Assembly: GCA_024213275.1 (NCBI GenBank)
Contig: JANAVG010000005.1
Coordinates: forward strand, 124,478 to 188,477
Direction: 5' to 3'
Origin: Rossellomorea sp. BNER
GTDB lineage: Bacteria > Bacillota > Bacilli > Bacillales > Bacillaceae_B
Length of the DNA: 64,000 bases
In this document: positions 1 to 11,289 of the stretch, piece by piece
How the letters are laid out: each line of letters begins with the position of its first letter
Position numbering within the stretch: position 1 is the stretch's first letter
Notes under the pieces: generated by a model
What the model saw: only the letters and a program-made list of their open reading frames with translations
What the model was told of the DNA's origin: nothing
The model's database searches: none
Position numbers and translations under genes: made by a program

Positions 1-10
1 CTCCTTTCTT
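1..10 (-). promoter_or_regulatory. Probable ribosome-binding site of a gene off the left edge
   Basis: Read on the minus strand the first ten bases are AAGAAAGGAG, a good Bacillus ribosome site placed so that the start codon would lie just outside the window. In B. subtilis ywjG and spo0F follow pyrG, so the missing gene may be one of these; this is inference. The bases from 11 to about 305 hold no reading frame I would accept and no promoter I can place with confidence. Confidence 0.4.
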
Positions 11-305
11 ACCGTCATTTTCACTTCGAAGATTTTTCACGGTACCAAAGCACCAAAGCACATTTTTCATACCTATTTCCAATCTTGAGATTTGTATATT
101 CTTATCATTCAATAAACTATTTGTTTTAGTTGACATTTTTAGGTTGTTAGCGAGTGCTTTTAATTCGTGGTGTCAGTCCCTCCAATTATTTAGTGGTTTC
201 TTGGATGGTACCTGTATTTCATTTAAATTTTATGAGGATTTCTTGGGAGTGACTACCCCCTGTAGTGATTATTTTTTTCTGAATGGTGTTTTGCGCCTTA
301 TATCC

Positions 306-339
306 AAAAAAATCCCCCATCCAAAGAATAGGGGATTTT
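306..339 (-). terminator. Intrinsic terminator of pyrG
   Basis: On the minus strand AAAATCCCC (331-339) pairs with GGGGATTTT (309-317) around a short loop and is followed by a run of T. It starts 12 bases after the pyrG stop codon, so it ends the pyrG transcript and separates it from the gene off the left edge. Confidence 0.85.
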
Positions 340-350
340 GTTCATTATGC

Positions 351-2013
<1,663 letters not shown>

Positions 2014-2056
2014 TAGTCTAAAAAAGTAGATTTAATTGAGATTGGGTGCAATAAGG

Positions 2057-2175
2057 AAAAGCGTAAGCGCCTTGTTCAGCCCTGACAAGCATAAGACGAG
2101 CCATGAAGGAAGGGTGGTTTTCCTTCCTTCATGACTTGCTTATGACTCGAAGGGCTAGGCGCTGGAGCTGGACAC
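2057..2175. repeat. Family-1 palindromic repeat inside the pyrG leader
   Basis: A copy of the dispersed element that begins AAAAGCG(G/T)AAGCGCC and ends GGCGCTGGAGCTGGACAC. Here the hairpin tip is ATGAAGGAAGG paired with CCTTCCTTCAT, different in sequence from other copies but equally well paired. About 50 further bases (to roughly 2224) are also shared with the copy at 22332. It sits between the pyrG attenuator and the pyrG start, so it must be transcribed as part of the pyrG message. Confidence 0.85.
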
Positions 2176-2230
2176 AGATAAACCTTTTATCCATATACAC
2201 TCCTAATTTTTATACTTTCTTTCCTTCAAA

Positions 2231-2272
2231 TAAAAAACGCCCCGCTTACTCTGTACGAGTAAGGGGAGCGTT
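2231..2272 (-). terminator. pyrG attenuator (CTP-sensing terminator)
   Basis: On the minus strand a 16-base stem, AACGCTCCCCTTACTC paired with GAGTAAGCGGGGCGTT, is followed by TTTTTTA. The 5' strand carries the CTCCCC run that, in the studied B. subtilis pyrG system, pairs with extra G residues added at the transcript 5' end when CTP is scarce, blocking the terminator. It begins about 34 bases after the predicted transcription start, and would also end transcripts reading through from rpoE. Confidence 0.8.
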
Positions 2273-2300
2273 GAATGTATTCGTTCAGTCCTTTTTTAAG

Positions 2301-2342
2301 GAGCCCAAATAAAATACTACCTTCCTAAAAGTAAGAAGTCAA
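2301..2342 (-). promoter_or_regulatory. pyrG promoter with GGGCTC start site
   Basis: On the minus strand: -35 TTGACT (2337-2342), a 17-base spacer, -10 TAGTAT (2314-2319), seven bases, then GGGCTC (2301-2306) as the start of the transcript. GGGCTC at +1 is the signature of reiterative G addition described for B. subtilis pyrG: with little CTP the polymerase stalls before the C and slips, adding G. The promoter lies just after the rpoE stop codon, so pyrG has its own control. Confidence 0.85.
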
Positions 2343-2360
2343 GCACAGATTTTATTTCTG

Positions 2361-2912
2361 TTACTCGTCTTTTTCTTCCTCTTCATCTTCTTCATCATCT
2401 TCTTCATCGTCATCTAAGTCGTACTCATCTTCTTCGATTTCGAGGTCATCTTCTAGATCTTCTTCCTCTTCATCTTCGTCGAAGTCTTCCTCATCGTCAT
2501 CATCGTCAGAGAGATCCTCTTCTTCAACATCATCAAGATCATCATAGTCTAGATCCTCTTCGTCAAGATCTTCATAATCTTCCTCGTCTTCATCTACCAC
2601 TTTTTTCGCTTTTTTCTTTCTTGTTTTGATGGTTGGAACCGTTTCTTCTTCAATTTGATCAACAGGATACCAAGCTCTTAATCCCCAGCGATTTTCACCG
2701 AGAGCCATGAAGCGGCCATCAATATTTAGGTCTGTATAAAATTGAACCATTCGAGAGCGAACCTCACTATCAGATAACTCAAGGATCTTGCCAATTTCCT
2801 TCAATAGGTCATTAAATGAATAAGGTTGCTTTTTATCAACTAGTAACTCATGAGCGATTTCAATAAAAGACATTTCAAGCAATTCTTCTTTTGCTATTTT
2901 CTTTAGACTCAC
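2361..2912 (-). CDS. rpoE: DNA-directed RNA polymerase delta subunit
   Basis: Delta subunit of RNA polymerase, found in Firmicutes, which speeds recycling of polymerase and sharpens promoter selectivity. The first ~90 residues form the HARE-type helix-turn-helix domain, including QFYTDLNIDGRFMALGENRW; a lysine patch (KKKAKK) follows, and the last ~75 residues are almost only Asp and Glu, the disordered acidic tail typical of the family. I place the start at the GTG at 2912 (183 residues) because AAAGGAA lies nine bases before it; another GTG at 2921 would overlap the ribosome site. It lies upstream of pyrG as in B. subtilis. Confidence 0.95.
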   Translation of the reverse strand: MSLKKIAKEELLEMSFIEIAHELLVDKKQPYSFNDLLKEIGKILELSDSEVRSRMVQFYTDLNIDGRFMALGENRWGLRAWYPVDQIEEETVPTIKTRKKKAKKVVDEDEEDYEDLDEEDLDYDDLDDVEEEDLSDDDDDEEDFDEDEEEEDLEDDLEIEEDEYDLDDDEEDDEEDEEEEKDE

Positions 2913-3076
2913 AGTACGCACTTCCTTTCTATAATTAACACTCTAAAAAATAGAGTGAAAAAGGGCAAAAACCTTTGATTTTCGCACAAAAATCCATATT
3001 ATTCATTATAAACAAAAGACGTGTGTTTATGCTATTATTTATCTAGTTTTTCTTAGATTTTTTTACTTTCATAGAG

Positions 3077-3268
3077 TCAGGGTGTTTTGCCTTCTTCTAC
3101 ATGTGGATTTTGCCCTCTACCATTATCCTTTGTGCATTCACGGTAAGCCTCATAAATGAAATAAAAAGAAAGAATTAAGAATGGAATGGAACCGAGCTGA
3201 TGGTGATATAAGAATAGAGAAAGTGCAAATACTATAATTAGGAGTCCATATTTAATGAGAGTCTTCAC
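3077..3268 (-). CDS. Small two-helix membrane protein, unknown
   Basis: A 63-residue frame starting with GTG, preceded by GGGAAGTG. Residues ~5-21 and ~27-43 are hydrophobic and could span the membrane as a hairpin; the tail is charged (KDNGRGQNP). I do not recognise a family. It lies between icmF and rpoE with a MITE just upstream of its start, which may have replaced its original promoter. Codon use looks normal, but the frame is short and unsupported by homology I can recall, so it is a moderate call. Confidence 0.45.
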   Translation of the reverse strand: MKTLIKYGLLIIVFALSLFLYHHQLGSIPFLILSFYFIYEAYRECTKDNGRGQNPHVEEGKTP

Positions 3269-3378
3269 ATTTTCACTTCCCGTATAAAAAAGTCGGTTAA
3301 TCGCCTTGACTTACTTTCATCCTCATTATAATAGAAACTGATAAAAATTAATATTAAGTCTCCGTTAAATTTTAGGAA

Positions 3379-3538
3379 GGCTGTTTGCGCATGATTATTG
3401 CTTTTTGAACAAGAATAGAAACCCGTAATGATTAAGGACTCGGGGCATCTTATCGTCAAAGCAATAAATACTTCACTAGTATTGAATTATTTAAAATGTT
3501 TATAATTGATCAAATGCAACAAAGTTACGAAAAGAGCC
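3379..3538. mobile_element. 160-bp MITE, copy A, with 8-bp target duplication
   Basis: Begins GGCTGTTTGCGCATG and ends in TTACGAAAAGAGCC; the reverse complement of the end (GGCTCTTTTCGTAA) matches the start, giving terminal inverted repeats of about 23 bases. It is flanked by an exact 8-bp direct repeat TTTAGGAA (3371-3378 and 3539-3546). It has no coding capacity. Three related copies lie at 33031, 35374 and 60541. The GGCTCTTTT ends and 8-bp duplication resemble the ISL3 group, which is inference. Confidence 0.85.
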
Positions 3539-3604
3539 TTTAGGAAAGACGATACTAGTCTTAACACATCTTCCATTCTTTAAACAAGTGATAAATATAA
3601 TGAA

Positions 3605-3721
3605 GAGGGTGTCCCAAATCAAGGTGACAGGAACCACCACTTCAACAGATAGAAGAAGCCCTCAAAACATCTTCTAAATATTGAAAAATAATGTAGTTCC
3701 CGACCCCTTTGGGACACCCTC
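3605..3721. repeat. Family-3 palindromic repeat, acts as icmF terminator
   Basis: GAGGGTGTCCCAAA (3605-3618) and its inverse at 3708-3721 enclose a second imperfect stem (AGGAACCAC with GTAGTTCCC, and ATAGAAGA with TCTTCTA). It begins 12 bases after the icmF stop codon on the minus strand, so it very likely ends that transcript. The ends look like IS terminal repeats. Related copies are at 16261, 33207, 36854 and 52988. Confidence 0.75.
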
Positions 3722-3733
3722 ACTCATTTTATG

Positions 3734-6700
3734 TTACATATTTCTTCGGTATTGACCCCCTACCTCATAGAGGGCTTTTGTAATTTGGCCAAGGCTTGCT
3801 ACTTTTACCGTTTCCATTAATTCAGCAAATATATTTCCATCATTAACAGCCGCTTCTTTCAAACGGTTGATGGCCGTTGCTGTTTTGTCCTCATTACTTG
3901 ATTGAAAATCCCGTAGGTTCTTAATTTGCGTTTCTTTCTCATCTTTTGAAGCTCTTGCAAGCTCCATATTATTCATTTCATCTTCTGACGGAGGGTTAGG
4001 ATTTAAATAAGTGTTAACCCCAACAATAGGTAATTCACCAGAATGCTTCTTCATTTCATAAAACATTGACTCTTCTTGTATTTTCCCGCGTTGATATTGG
4101 GTTTCCATTGCTCCAAGTACGCCGCCACGATCATTGATACGTTCGAATTCTGTTAATACGGCATTTTCTACTAAATCCGTTAGTTCTTCGATGACAAAGG
4201 ATCCTTGCAGTGGATTTTCATTCTTTGTTAATCCATGCTCTTTCGTAATAATCATTTGGATCGCCATTGCACGACGAACGGATTCTTCTGTTGGTGTCGT
4301 AATCGCTTCATCATAGGCATTTGTATGAAGTGAATTACAGTTATCTTGCAAGGCCATTAAAGCTTGTAAGGTAGTACGAATATCATTAAAGTCAATTTCT
4401 TGGGCATGGAGGGAACGACCAGAAGTTTGGATATGGTATTTAAGCTTTTGGCTTCGCTCATTCGCTCCATATTTATCTCTCATAACCGTTGACCAGATTC
4501 TTCTTGCAACACGGCCAATCACTGTATATTCTGGATCGAGACCGTTTGAGAAGAAGAATGATAAGTTTGGAGCAAAGTCATCAATATTCATTCCACGGCT
4601 CAAATAATATTCCACATACGTAAAACCGTTTGCAAGCGTAAAGGCTAGTTGTGAAATTGGATTGGCCCCAGCTTCTGCAATATGATACCCAGATATTGAT
4701 ACGGAGTAGTAATTTCTCACTTTATGATCAATAAAGTATTGTTGGATATCCCCCATCATTCTCAAAGCAAATTCTGTCGAGAAGATACACGTGTTTTGAC
4801 CTTGATCTTCTTTTAAAATATCCGCTTGAACAGTACCCCGTACAACGGATAAGGTGGCTTCTTTTACTTCTGTAAACTCTTCTAGGCTGAGGGTTCTTCC
4901 GAGTTCTTCTTCCTTCTTTTTCACCTTTTGATCGATAGCTGTATTCATAAACATAGCTAAGATGATCGGGGCAGGACCGTTAATCGTCATCGACACAGAG
5001 GTGGAAGGATGGCAAAGATCAAAGCCACTATAAAGTTTTTTCATATCCTCTAACGTACAGATGCTTACTCCACTTTCTCCAACCTTTCCATAAATATCTG
5101 GTCGGTGGTCTGGGTCTTCGCCATAGAGTGTAACGGAATCAAATGCGGTACTTAAACGTTTTGCATCGTCATCCTTTGATAGGTAGTGAAAACGGCGATT
5201 TGTTCTTTCAGGTGTACCTTCACCAGCAAACTGGCGTTTTGGATCTTCTCCCTTTCTCTTAAATGGAAACACTCCCGCAGTGTATGGGAAGGCTCCTGGG
5301 ACATTTTCTTTGTAAACCCAGCCAAGAATTTCTCCAAAATCCTCGTATTTTGGAAGAGCGACTTTGGGAATATCTAGTCCTGATAAACTTTTCACTTTTA
5401 ATTCAGTGATGATCTCTTTGTCACGAATTTTAGTAACGAATTGATCTCCACTGTATTTCTCTTTCATGTCATTCCATTGGGCTAAAATCTTTTTAGATTG
5501 TGGTGTTAACTTTTCTTCTGTTTCCCCCTTTAAAGCGAGAAGTGATGTGATGAGTTCTTCGTTCACTTCTTTTTCCTTCACCGCTTCAATGGCTCCCTCT
5601 AATTGGAAAATCTTGCGGGCGATTCTCGCCTGTTCTTCTGCTTTACGGTGGTATCCGCGAACGGTCTCCGTGATTTCTCGTAAATAGTAGCGACGGTCGT
5701 TTGGAATAATGACATTTTGTTTTTCGACGTCAACATTTTTTAAGAAGGATGTCTTCCAATCAATGTTTTTCTTTTCTTTAATTACATCTAGTAAAGCGGC
5801 GAACAACGCGTTTGTTCCAGGGTCATTAAACTGACTCGCAATCGTTCCATACACAGGCATTTCATCTAATTCTTTATCAAACAATAAATGACTTCGTTGG
5901 TATTGCTTTTGAACTTGGCGCTTGGCATCTTCTGAACCTTTCCGCTCAAATTTGTTGATCACAATTAAGTCGGCAAAATCGATCATATCGATTTTCTCCA
6001 GCTGCGACGGCGCTCCAAATTCACTAGTCATGACGTACATGGAAAGATCACAAATTTCTGTTATTTCTGCATCCCCTTGACCAATTCCGCTCGTTTCGAC
6101 AATCACTAGGTCATAGCCTGCTGCTCTGACCACATCAATAGAATCTTTGATTGCTAATGAAAGCTCCGTTTTTGATCCCCTTGTTGCAAGACTTCGCATG
6201 TACACTCTGTTATTGAAGATCGCATTCATTCTGATTCTGTCACCTAAGAGTGCCCCACCTGTCTTTTGTTTGGTTGGGTCAATCGAAAGTATCGCTACCT
6301 TTTTGTCTTCTAATTCATTCAAGAAACGTCGGATCAACTCATCCGTCAATGAACTTTTCCCTGCTCCACCTGTACCTGTAATCCCCAATACTGGTACAGA
6401 TTTAGCTAGTGATTTCACCTCTGTTAACACGGTTTGAGCTGTTGCTGCTACTTCTTGTGTTGCTGTCATTTGATACTCAGCAAGGGTAATCAACTTTGAA
6501 ACCGCTTGAATATCCCCAGCTTGAAGCTTCTCTTTTTCATGTTGAATGCTCTCCGTAACAGTTGGAAAGTCGCACTCTTCAACCATATTATTGATCATTC
6601 CTTGAAGGCCATGAGTTCTTCCATCCTCTGGAGAAAAGATCCTTGCAATTCCGTAGTCATGCAATTCTTTAATCTCTTTTGGGATGATAACTCCACCACC

Positions 6701-7003
6701 TCCACCGTAAATACGGATATGAGAGGCACCTTTTTCTTTTAGAAGATCATACATATATTTGAAGTATTCTACGTGTCCTCCCTGATAAGAAGAGATGGCA
6801 ATCCCTTGAACATCCTCCTGAATGGCTGCGTTTACAACCTCTTCAACAGAGCGATTATGTCCAAGATGGATAACTTCTGCTCCAGTTGCCTGGATAATCC
6901 TTCTCATAATATTGATGGAAGCATCATGACCATCAAAAAGACTAGAAGCTGTGACAAAGCGTACATGGTTCTTCGGTTTATAAATCTCTACCGTGCTCAT
7001 CAT
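3734..7003 (-). CDS. icmF: Fused isobutyryl-CoA mutase IcmF
   Basis: Adenosylcobalamin-dependent mutase interconverting isobutyryl-CoA and n-butyryl-CoA, fused to its GTPase chaperone. Domains in order: B12-binding domain (~14-145, DGHDAS with His26), MeaI-type G-protein domain (P-loop [11 protein letters not shown] 207-217, NKFERKG near 350), and the substrate-binding mutase barrel (~550-1089). Phe579 in TAGVFPF and Gln736 in KEDQGQN stand where methylmalonyl-CoA mutases have Tyr and Arg, which points to isobutyryl-CoA as substrate. The start overlaps the stop of the upstream TetR gene (ATGATGA), implying translational coupling; the second ATG at 7000 has the better ribosome-site spacing. 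Its neighbours are acyl-CoA oxidation genes. Confidence 0.95.
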   Translation of the reverse strand: MMSTVEIYKPKNHVRFVTASSLFDGHDASINIMRRIIQATGAEVIHLGHNRSVEEVVNAAIQEDVQGIAISSYQGGHVEYFKYMYDLLKEKGASHIRIYGGGGGVIIPKEIKELHDYGIARIFSPEDGRTHGLQGMINNMVEECDFPTVTESIQHEKEKLQAGDIQAVSKLITLAEYQMTATQEVAATAQTVLTEVKSLAKSVPVLGITGTGGAGKSSLTDELIRRFLNELEDKKVAILSIDPTKQKTGGALLGDRIRMNAIFNNRVYMRSLATRGSKTELSLAIKDSIDVVRAAGYDLVIVETSGIGQGDAEITEICDLSMYVMTSEFGAPSQLEKIDMIDFADLIVINKFERKGSEDAKRQVQKQYQRSHLLFDKELDEMPVYGTIASQFNDPGTNALFAALLDVIKEKKNIDWKTSFLKNVDVEKQNVIIPNDRRYYLREITETVRGYHRKAEEQARIARKIFQLEGAIEAVKEKEVNEELITSLLALKGETEEKLTPQSKKILAQWNDMKEKYSGDQFVTKIRDKEIITELKVKSLSGLDIPKVALPKYEDFGEILGWVYKENVPGAFPYTAGVFPFKRKGEDPKRQFAGEGTPERTNRRFHYLSKDDDAKRLSTAFDSVTLYGEDPDHRPDIYGKVGESGVSICTLEDMKKLYSGFDLCHPSTSVSMTINGPAPIILAMFMNTAIDQKVKKKEEELGRTLSLEEFTEVKEATLSVVRGTVQADILKEDQGQNTCIFSTEFALRMMGDIQQYFIDHKVRNYYSVSISGYHIAEAGANPISQLAFTLANGFTYVEYYLSRGMNIDDFAPNLSFFFSNGLDPEYTVIGRVARRIWSTVMRDKYGANERSQKLKYHIQTSGRSLHAQEIDFNDIRTTLQALMALQDNCNSLHTNAYDEAITTPTEESVRRAMAIQMIITKEHGLTKNENPLQGSFVIEELTDLVENAVLTEFERINDRGGVLGAMETQYQRGKIQEESMFYEMKKHSGELPIVGVNTYLNPNPPSEDEMNNMELARASKDEKETQIKNLRDFQSSNEDKTATAINRLKEAAVNDGNIFAELMETVKVASLGQITKALYEVGGQYRRNM

Positions 7004-7653
7004 TCTCCCCCTTTTCTTTCATTCGTTTCGTACCCCTTTATTCCTGAAAACAATAAGTCTGTTTGCATTTCAATATAATCTTCGATAGAAAACCTTTTCT
7101 GAAGTGCCCATCGCCTGAATCCCCACATTTGACCTTGAACAAAAATATTATGAGCGAGCATGTGGACTTGGCTTTCGTTTAGAAGAAGCTCTTCGTTTTC
7201 TACACATCTCTGGATTAATGTTTCGAACATCCCAACCATTTCAAGTTCTTTTCTAATAACATATGGTAAGGCATCCTTTGAGAGTGATTTTGCTTCCTGA
7301 TACATGACGAGGACTTCATCCTGCATTTCATTTACTACTCGAAAATAGTGAGCAATCCCTAATCTTAAACTTTCCAATGTCCCTTTTTCGAGATCCATCC
7401 TTTGAAGCTGATTTTTTACCTGATCATAGATACTATCGCAGACTAAATACAGAACATCTTCTTTTGTTCTAATATATTCATAAAGTGTCCCAATACTAAA
7501 TCCTGCGGCTCGAGCAATCTCTCTTGTCGTGGTGCGGTGATAGCCTTTTTGTTTAAATAGAGAGACGGCTCCTCGTATCATCTCATCACGCCGTTTTTCT
7601 ACTAGTTTTTCGTCTTTTACAGAGGCATGAACCTCTCTTCGTTTATTAAGCAT
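7000..7653 (-). CDS. TetR-family regulator of the acyl-CoA module
   Basis: A 217-residue TetR/AcrR repressor: helix-turn-helix at about residues 38-60 ([20 protein letters not shown]) and a helical ligand domain with LVMYQEAK. The start ATG follows AAAGGCGG by seven bases. It sits between acdA and icmF, and its stop codon overlaps the icmF start, so both are made from one message. Context suggests that it senses an acyl-CoA and controls this cluster, perhaps through the 18-bp palindromes at 14880 and 12532; FadR of B. subtilis (YsiA) does this, but I cannot say that this is the orthologue. Confidence 0.85.
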   Translation of the reverse strand: MLNKRREVHASVKDEKLVEKRRDEMIRGAVSLFKQKGYHRTTTREIARAAGFSIGTLYEYIRTKEDVLYLVCDSIYDQVKNQLQRMDLEKGTLESLRLGIAHYFRVVNEMQDEVLVMYQEAKSLSKDALPYVIRKELEMVGMFETLIQRCVENEELLLNESQVHMLAHNIFVQGQMWGFRRWALQKRFSIEDYIEMQTDLLFSGIKGYETNERKGGE

Positions 7654-7928
7654 ATCTCAACCGCCTTTAACCACATTCTTTCTAATACGAACCATGACCT
7701 TTTAGTAAAACCTTCAAAATCTTCTATTTTCCCATCCCCATAGAAAAATAGATTTATATGCCTGCTTTGCAAGCCATATTGTCAGCCATACCCTAATCCT
7801 TTTTTATGTTTGATATCAAAAGGAAAGATCGGACTGATAAAATACTTACGAAAACAGCTATTTATAAAAATCCCCTTTATTTAACCGTGCATTTTCTCCC
7901 CATTTACAATAAATCCCCTGTGACATGA

Positions 7929-9068
7929 TTATTTTGTAATCATTCGAGAAATTACGAGTCTTTGTATCTCTTGTGTTCCCTCATAGATCTGCGTAATTTT
8001 GGCATCTCTCATGTAACGCTCGACTGGATAATCTTTTGTATAACCGTATCCCCCAAAGATTTGGACCGCTTCTGTCGTTACTTTCATCGCTGTATCTCCA
8101 GCCATTAGTTTAGACATAGCGGATTCTTTTCCGTATGGCAATCCTTCAGACTCCAACCAAGCAGCTTGGTAGGTTAATAATCTAGATGCTTCAATACTTG
8201 TTGCCATATCGGCTAATTTAAATGATATCCCTTGATTGGCTGCAATCGGCTTACCGAATTGTTCACGTTCTTTAGCATAGTCAACAGACGCGTCAAGGGC
8301 TCCTTGTGCGATCCCAACTGCTTGGGCTGCAATTCCATTTCTTCCCCCATCTAATGTCATCATCGCAACCTTAAAGCCATCTCCTTCATTTCCAAGAAGG
8401 TTCTCTTTTGGTACTTTACAATCTTCAAAAACAATTTCCGTTGTTGGAGATGATCGGATCCCTAATTTCTTTTCTTTTTTACCGACTGAAAACCCTTCAA
8501 ATCCGCTTTCAACGATAAATGCACTTGTTCCGCGGCGTCGATCTGAAGGATCTGTTAAAGCAAACACGACATAAGTATCTGCAATACCGCCGTTTGTAAT
8601 GAAAATCTTTGATCCATTTAAAATATAATGATCTCCAACAAGTTTAGCTGTCGTTTTCATTCCGCCTGCATCAGACCCAGAACCAGGCTCCGTTAATCCG
8701 TAGGCACCCATTTTTTCCCCTTGTGCCATAGGTCTTAAGTATTTTTGTTTTTGTTCTTCACTTCCAAATTTATAAATCGGCCATCCCGCTAAAGATGTAT
8801 GAGCGGAAAGGGTTACACCTGTAGAAGCACATACGCGTGAAAGCTCTTCTACTGCGATACAATAAGCTAAATAATCGCTTCCAATTCCACCGTATTCTTC
8901 AGGCCATGGAATACCTGTCAATCCTAGTTCAGCCATCTTCTTGAAAATTTCCATATCAAATCGTTCTTCTTCATCACGTTCAGCTGCAGTAGGTTCCACT
9001 TCATTCTTTGCAAAATCACGAACCATTTTACGGATCATTTCATGTTCTTCTGATAATTGAAATTTCAT
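7929..9068 (-). CDS. acdA: Acyl-CoA dehydrogenase
   Basis: FAD enzyme that makes the 2,3-double bond of acyl-CoA and passes electrons to electron-transfer flavoprotein. The 379 residues equal the B. subtilis AcdA length. Seen: [14 protein letters not shown] (FAD/substrate loop), [18 protein letters not shown], and catalytic Glu363 in YEGTQEIQR near the end. The start is the ATG at 9068 (MKFQLSEEH), preceded by GGGGAG at seven bases; upstream in-frame codons lack a ribosome site. It lies directly upstream of the TetR-icmF pair. Substrate chain length cannot be read from sequence alone. Confidence 0.95.
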   Translation of the reverse strand: MKFQLSEEHEMIRKMVRDFAKNEVEPTAAERDEEERFDMEIFKKMAELGLTGIPWPEEYGGIGSDYLAYCIAVEELSRVCASTGVTLSAHTSLAGWPIYKFGSEEQKQKYLRPMAQGEKMGAYGLTEPGSGSDAGGMKTTAKLVGDHYILNGSKIFITNGGIADTYVVFALTDPSDRRRGTSAFIVESGFEGFSVGKKEKKLGIRSSPTTEIVFEDCKVPKENLLGNEGDGFKVAMMTLDGGRNGIAAQAVGIAQGALDASVDYAKEREQFGKPIAANQGISFKLADMATSIEASRLLTYQAAWLESEGLPYGKESAMSKLMAGDTAMKVTTEAVQIFGGYGYTKDYPVERYMRDAKITQIYEGTQEIQRLVISRMITK

Positions 9069-9209
9069 CTTTTTTCTCCCCTTGTGTTTCAATCTGTAAA
9101 TAATCAATCTATTGAAAAAAAATAATTTAGCCAAAAAACCTTTCAACACTGCAATTGGTAAAGCGCAATTGCTTCATCTATCTGACTTCAAAGATAGCTA
9201 TTTGAGTGG

Positions 9210-9238
9210 AAAAACCTATTTCTTTTGCCAATAGGTTT
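9210..9238 (-). terminator. Weak terminator-like hairpin after mmgC
   Basis: On the minus strand AAACCTATT (9230-9238) pairs with AATAGGTTT (9212-9220), followed by two further T. It begins about 12 bases after the mmgC stop and may reduce read-through into acdA. The T-run is short, so the call is tentative. Confidence 0.45.
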
Positions 9239-9249
9239 GCATAAACACC

Positions 9250-10386
9250 TTATTTTAGTAGGTGCTTACCAATGACCATACGCTGGATTTCGCTTGTTCC
9301 TTCGTATATTTCTGTTACTTTTGCATCGCGGAACAGTCTTTCCACTGGATAATCCTTTGTATAACCATAACCGCCGTATACTTGGATCGCTTCCGTCGAT
9401 ACGTCTACTGCCGTTTTTGAAGCGAAAAGCTTTGCCATCGATGCTTCTTTCCCACAAGGGATACCTTTGGTACGCAGCTCAGCAGCTCTATACACTAACA
9501 ACTTTGCTCCTTCAACACTTGTTGCCATGTCTGCAAGCTTAAATCCAATTCCTTGTTGAGCGGCAATCGGCTTCCCAAACTGAACACGCTCTTTTGCATA
9601 GGCGGTAGCATAATCAAAGGCACCTTCTGCAATACCTAGAGCCTGAGCAGCAATACCGATTCGACCAACCTCAAGGTTCGCCATCGCAATTTTGAAGCCT
9701 TTCCCCTCTTCTCCCAGCAGATTTTCAACAGGAACTTTCATATCTTCAAATGTCAATTGTACGGTTCTTGAACCATAGAGACCCATCTTATGTTCGTCCT
9801 TACCAATGATCAGGCCAGGAGTGTCCTTTTCGACGATAAAAGCCGAAACCCCGCCGCTTCCATTTTCAGGTGATGTTGAGGCAAAGACGATGTAGGTGTC
9901 TGCTTCACCACCATTTGTGATAAACACTTTTGATCCATTAAGAAGATAATGATCGTCTTTTTTCACTGCTTTTGTTTTTAAGCCACCTGCATCTGAACCT
10001 GCACTTGGCTCTGTTAAACAGAACGCACCGAGATATTCCCCTGAAGCTAATTTTGGAATATACTTTTGTTTTTGCTCCTCTGTTCCAAAGTAAAGGATAG
10101 GGTTCGTTCCTACTGAAGTATGAACAGATAGGATGACTCCCACTGTTGCACTTACTTTGGATAACTCATGAATGGCAATGATATAAGAGGTGAAGTCCAT
10201 TTCTGAGCCGCCATATTTCTCAGGAGTGGTAATCCCCATAAGTCCAAGGCTAGCCATTTTCTTAAGGATTTCACGTGGGAATTCGCCCTCTTCCATCTTT
10301 TCAATGAATGGTTCGATCTCTGTTTGAGCAAAGTCTCTCACCATTTTCCTCATCATTTGTTGTTCTTCCGTAAACACAAGTTCCAT
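9250..10386 (-). CDS. mmgC: Acyl-CoA dehydrogenase (MmgC-like)
   Basis: Second acyl-CoA dehydrogenase, 378 residues, with [31 protein letters not shown] and catalytic Glu362 in YEGTSEIQR. It most resembles the butyryl/short-branched-chain type (in B. subtilis MmgC acts in the methylcitrate operon), consistent with the thiolase and hydroxyacyl-CoA dehydrogenase just upstream. The start is the ATG at 10386 (MELVFTEEQ) with AAGGGGG eight bases before it, leaving a 25-base gap after the hydroxyacyl-CoA dehydrogenase stop. The exact substrate is inferred from context only. Confidence 0.9.
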   Translation of the reverse strand: MELVFTEEQQMMRKMVRDFAQTEIEPFIEKMEEGEFPREILKKMASLGLMGITTPEKYGGSEMDFTSYIIAIHELSKVSATVGVILSVHTSVGTNPILYFGTEEQKQKYIPKLASGEYLGAFCLTEPSAGSDAGGLKTKAVKKDDHYLLNGSKVFITNGGEADTYIVFASTSPENGSGGVSAFIVEKDTPGLIIGKDEHKMGLYGSRTVQLTFEDMKVPVENLLGEEGKGFKIAMANLEVGRIGIAAQALGIAEGAFDYATAYAKERVQFGKPIAAQQGIGFKLADMATSVEGAKLLVYRAAELRTKGIPCGKEASMAKLFASKTAVDVSTEAIQVYGGYGYTKDYPVERLFRDAKVTEIYEGTSEIQRMVIGKHLLK

Positions 10387-10411
10387 CCCTGTTTCCCCCT
10401 TGATGTAATCG

Positions 10412-11263
10412 TTACTCGTATGAATAGAAGCCACGGCCTGTCTTACGCCCTAGCCAGCCTGCTTTAACATATTTTCTTAGGAGTGGACAAGGTCTATATT
10501 TGTCATCCCCGAATCCTTCGTGAAGAGTTTCCATGATGTATAAACATGTATCGAGTCCAATAAAATCGGCTAAAGTTAATGGTCCCATTGGATGATTCAT
10601 ACCAAGCTTCATGACCTCATCAATGGCTTCCTTGCTTGCAACACCTTCATATAATGTGAAAATAGCCTCATTAATCATTGGCATTAAGATACGATTGGAA
10701 ACGAATCCTGGAAAGTCCTCCACCTCGACCGGAACTTTAGTTAAGCTCTTTGTCATGTCTTCAACTGCTTGATACACTTCGTCTGTTGTTGCTAGTCCAC
10801 GAATAATTTCAACAAGCTTCATAACTGGGACAGGGTTCATAAAGTGCATTCCGATCACTTTTTCTGGACGTTTTGTTGCAGCGGCAATTTCTGTAATCGG
10901 CAAAGAAGACGTGTTTGAAGCTAGAATGGCATGCTCTGGAGCAATTTCATCTAATTGAGAGAAGATTTTTGTTTTGATCTCCATATTTTCAACAGCTGCT
11001 TCGATCACAATGTCTACTTCTTTCGCATCGTGTAAATCTGTAGATTTGGTTAAATGTCGTAATACCGTTTCTTTTTCATCTTCTGTCATTCGCCCTTTTT
11101 CTACTGAGCGAGACAAATTCTTTGTAATTCCATTCAGTCCTCTTTCTAAAAATTCTTCTTTTAGATCATTAAGGACCACTTCGTATCCAGCTTGTGCACA
11201 AACCTGGGCAATTCCAGAACCCATTTGTCCTGCACCTATGACCATCACTCTATTAATCTTCAT
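10412..11263 (-). CDS. mmgB: 3-hydroxybutyryl-CoA dehydrogenase
   Basis: NAD(P)-dependent oxidation of 3-hydroxyacyl-CoA to 3-ketoacyl-CoA. The 283 residues begin with a Rossmann fold (VMVIGAGQMGSGIAQ), continue with HFMNPVPVMKLVEII holding the catalytic His, and end in the helical dimer domain with MNHPMGPLTLADFIGLD. GGGGAGA lies seven bases before the ATG. It sits between the thiolase and mmgC with short gaps, so the three form one unit acting on short-chain acyl-CoA. Length and motifs fit the Hbd/MmgB family closely. Confidence 0.95.
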   Translation of the reverse strand: MKINRVMVIGAGQMGSGIAQVCAQAGYEVVLNDLKEEFLERGLNGITKNLSRSVEKGRMTEDEKETVLRHLTKSTDLHDAKEVDIVIEAAVENMEIKTKIFSQLDEIAPEHAILASNTSSLPITEIAAATKRPEKVIGMHFMNPVPVMKLVEIIRGLATTDEVYQAVEDMTKSLTKVPVEVEDFPGFVSNRILMPMINEAIFTLYEGVASKEAIDEVMKLGMNHPMGPLTLADFIGLDTCLYIMETLHEGFGDDKYRPCPLLRKYVKAGWLGRKTGRGFYSYE

Positions 11264-11289
11264 TCCTACATCTCCCCTTACCTGTTTAC

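Noticed and set aside
2103-2312. 69-codon plus-strand frame in the pyrG leader
   Set aside because: Covers a family-1 repeat and the attenuator on the strand opposite to transcription.
3265-3459. 64-codon minus-strand frame upstream of the small membrane protein
   Set aside because: Most of it lies inside MITE copy A, and it has no ribosome site of its own.
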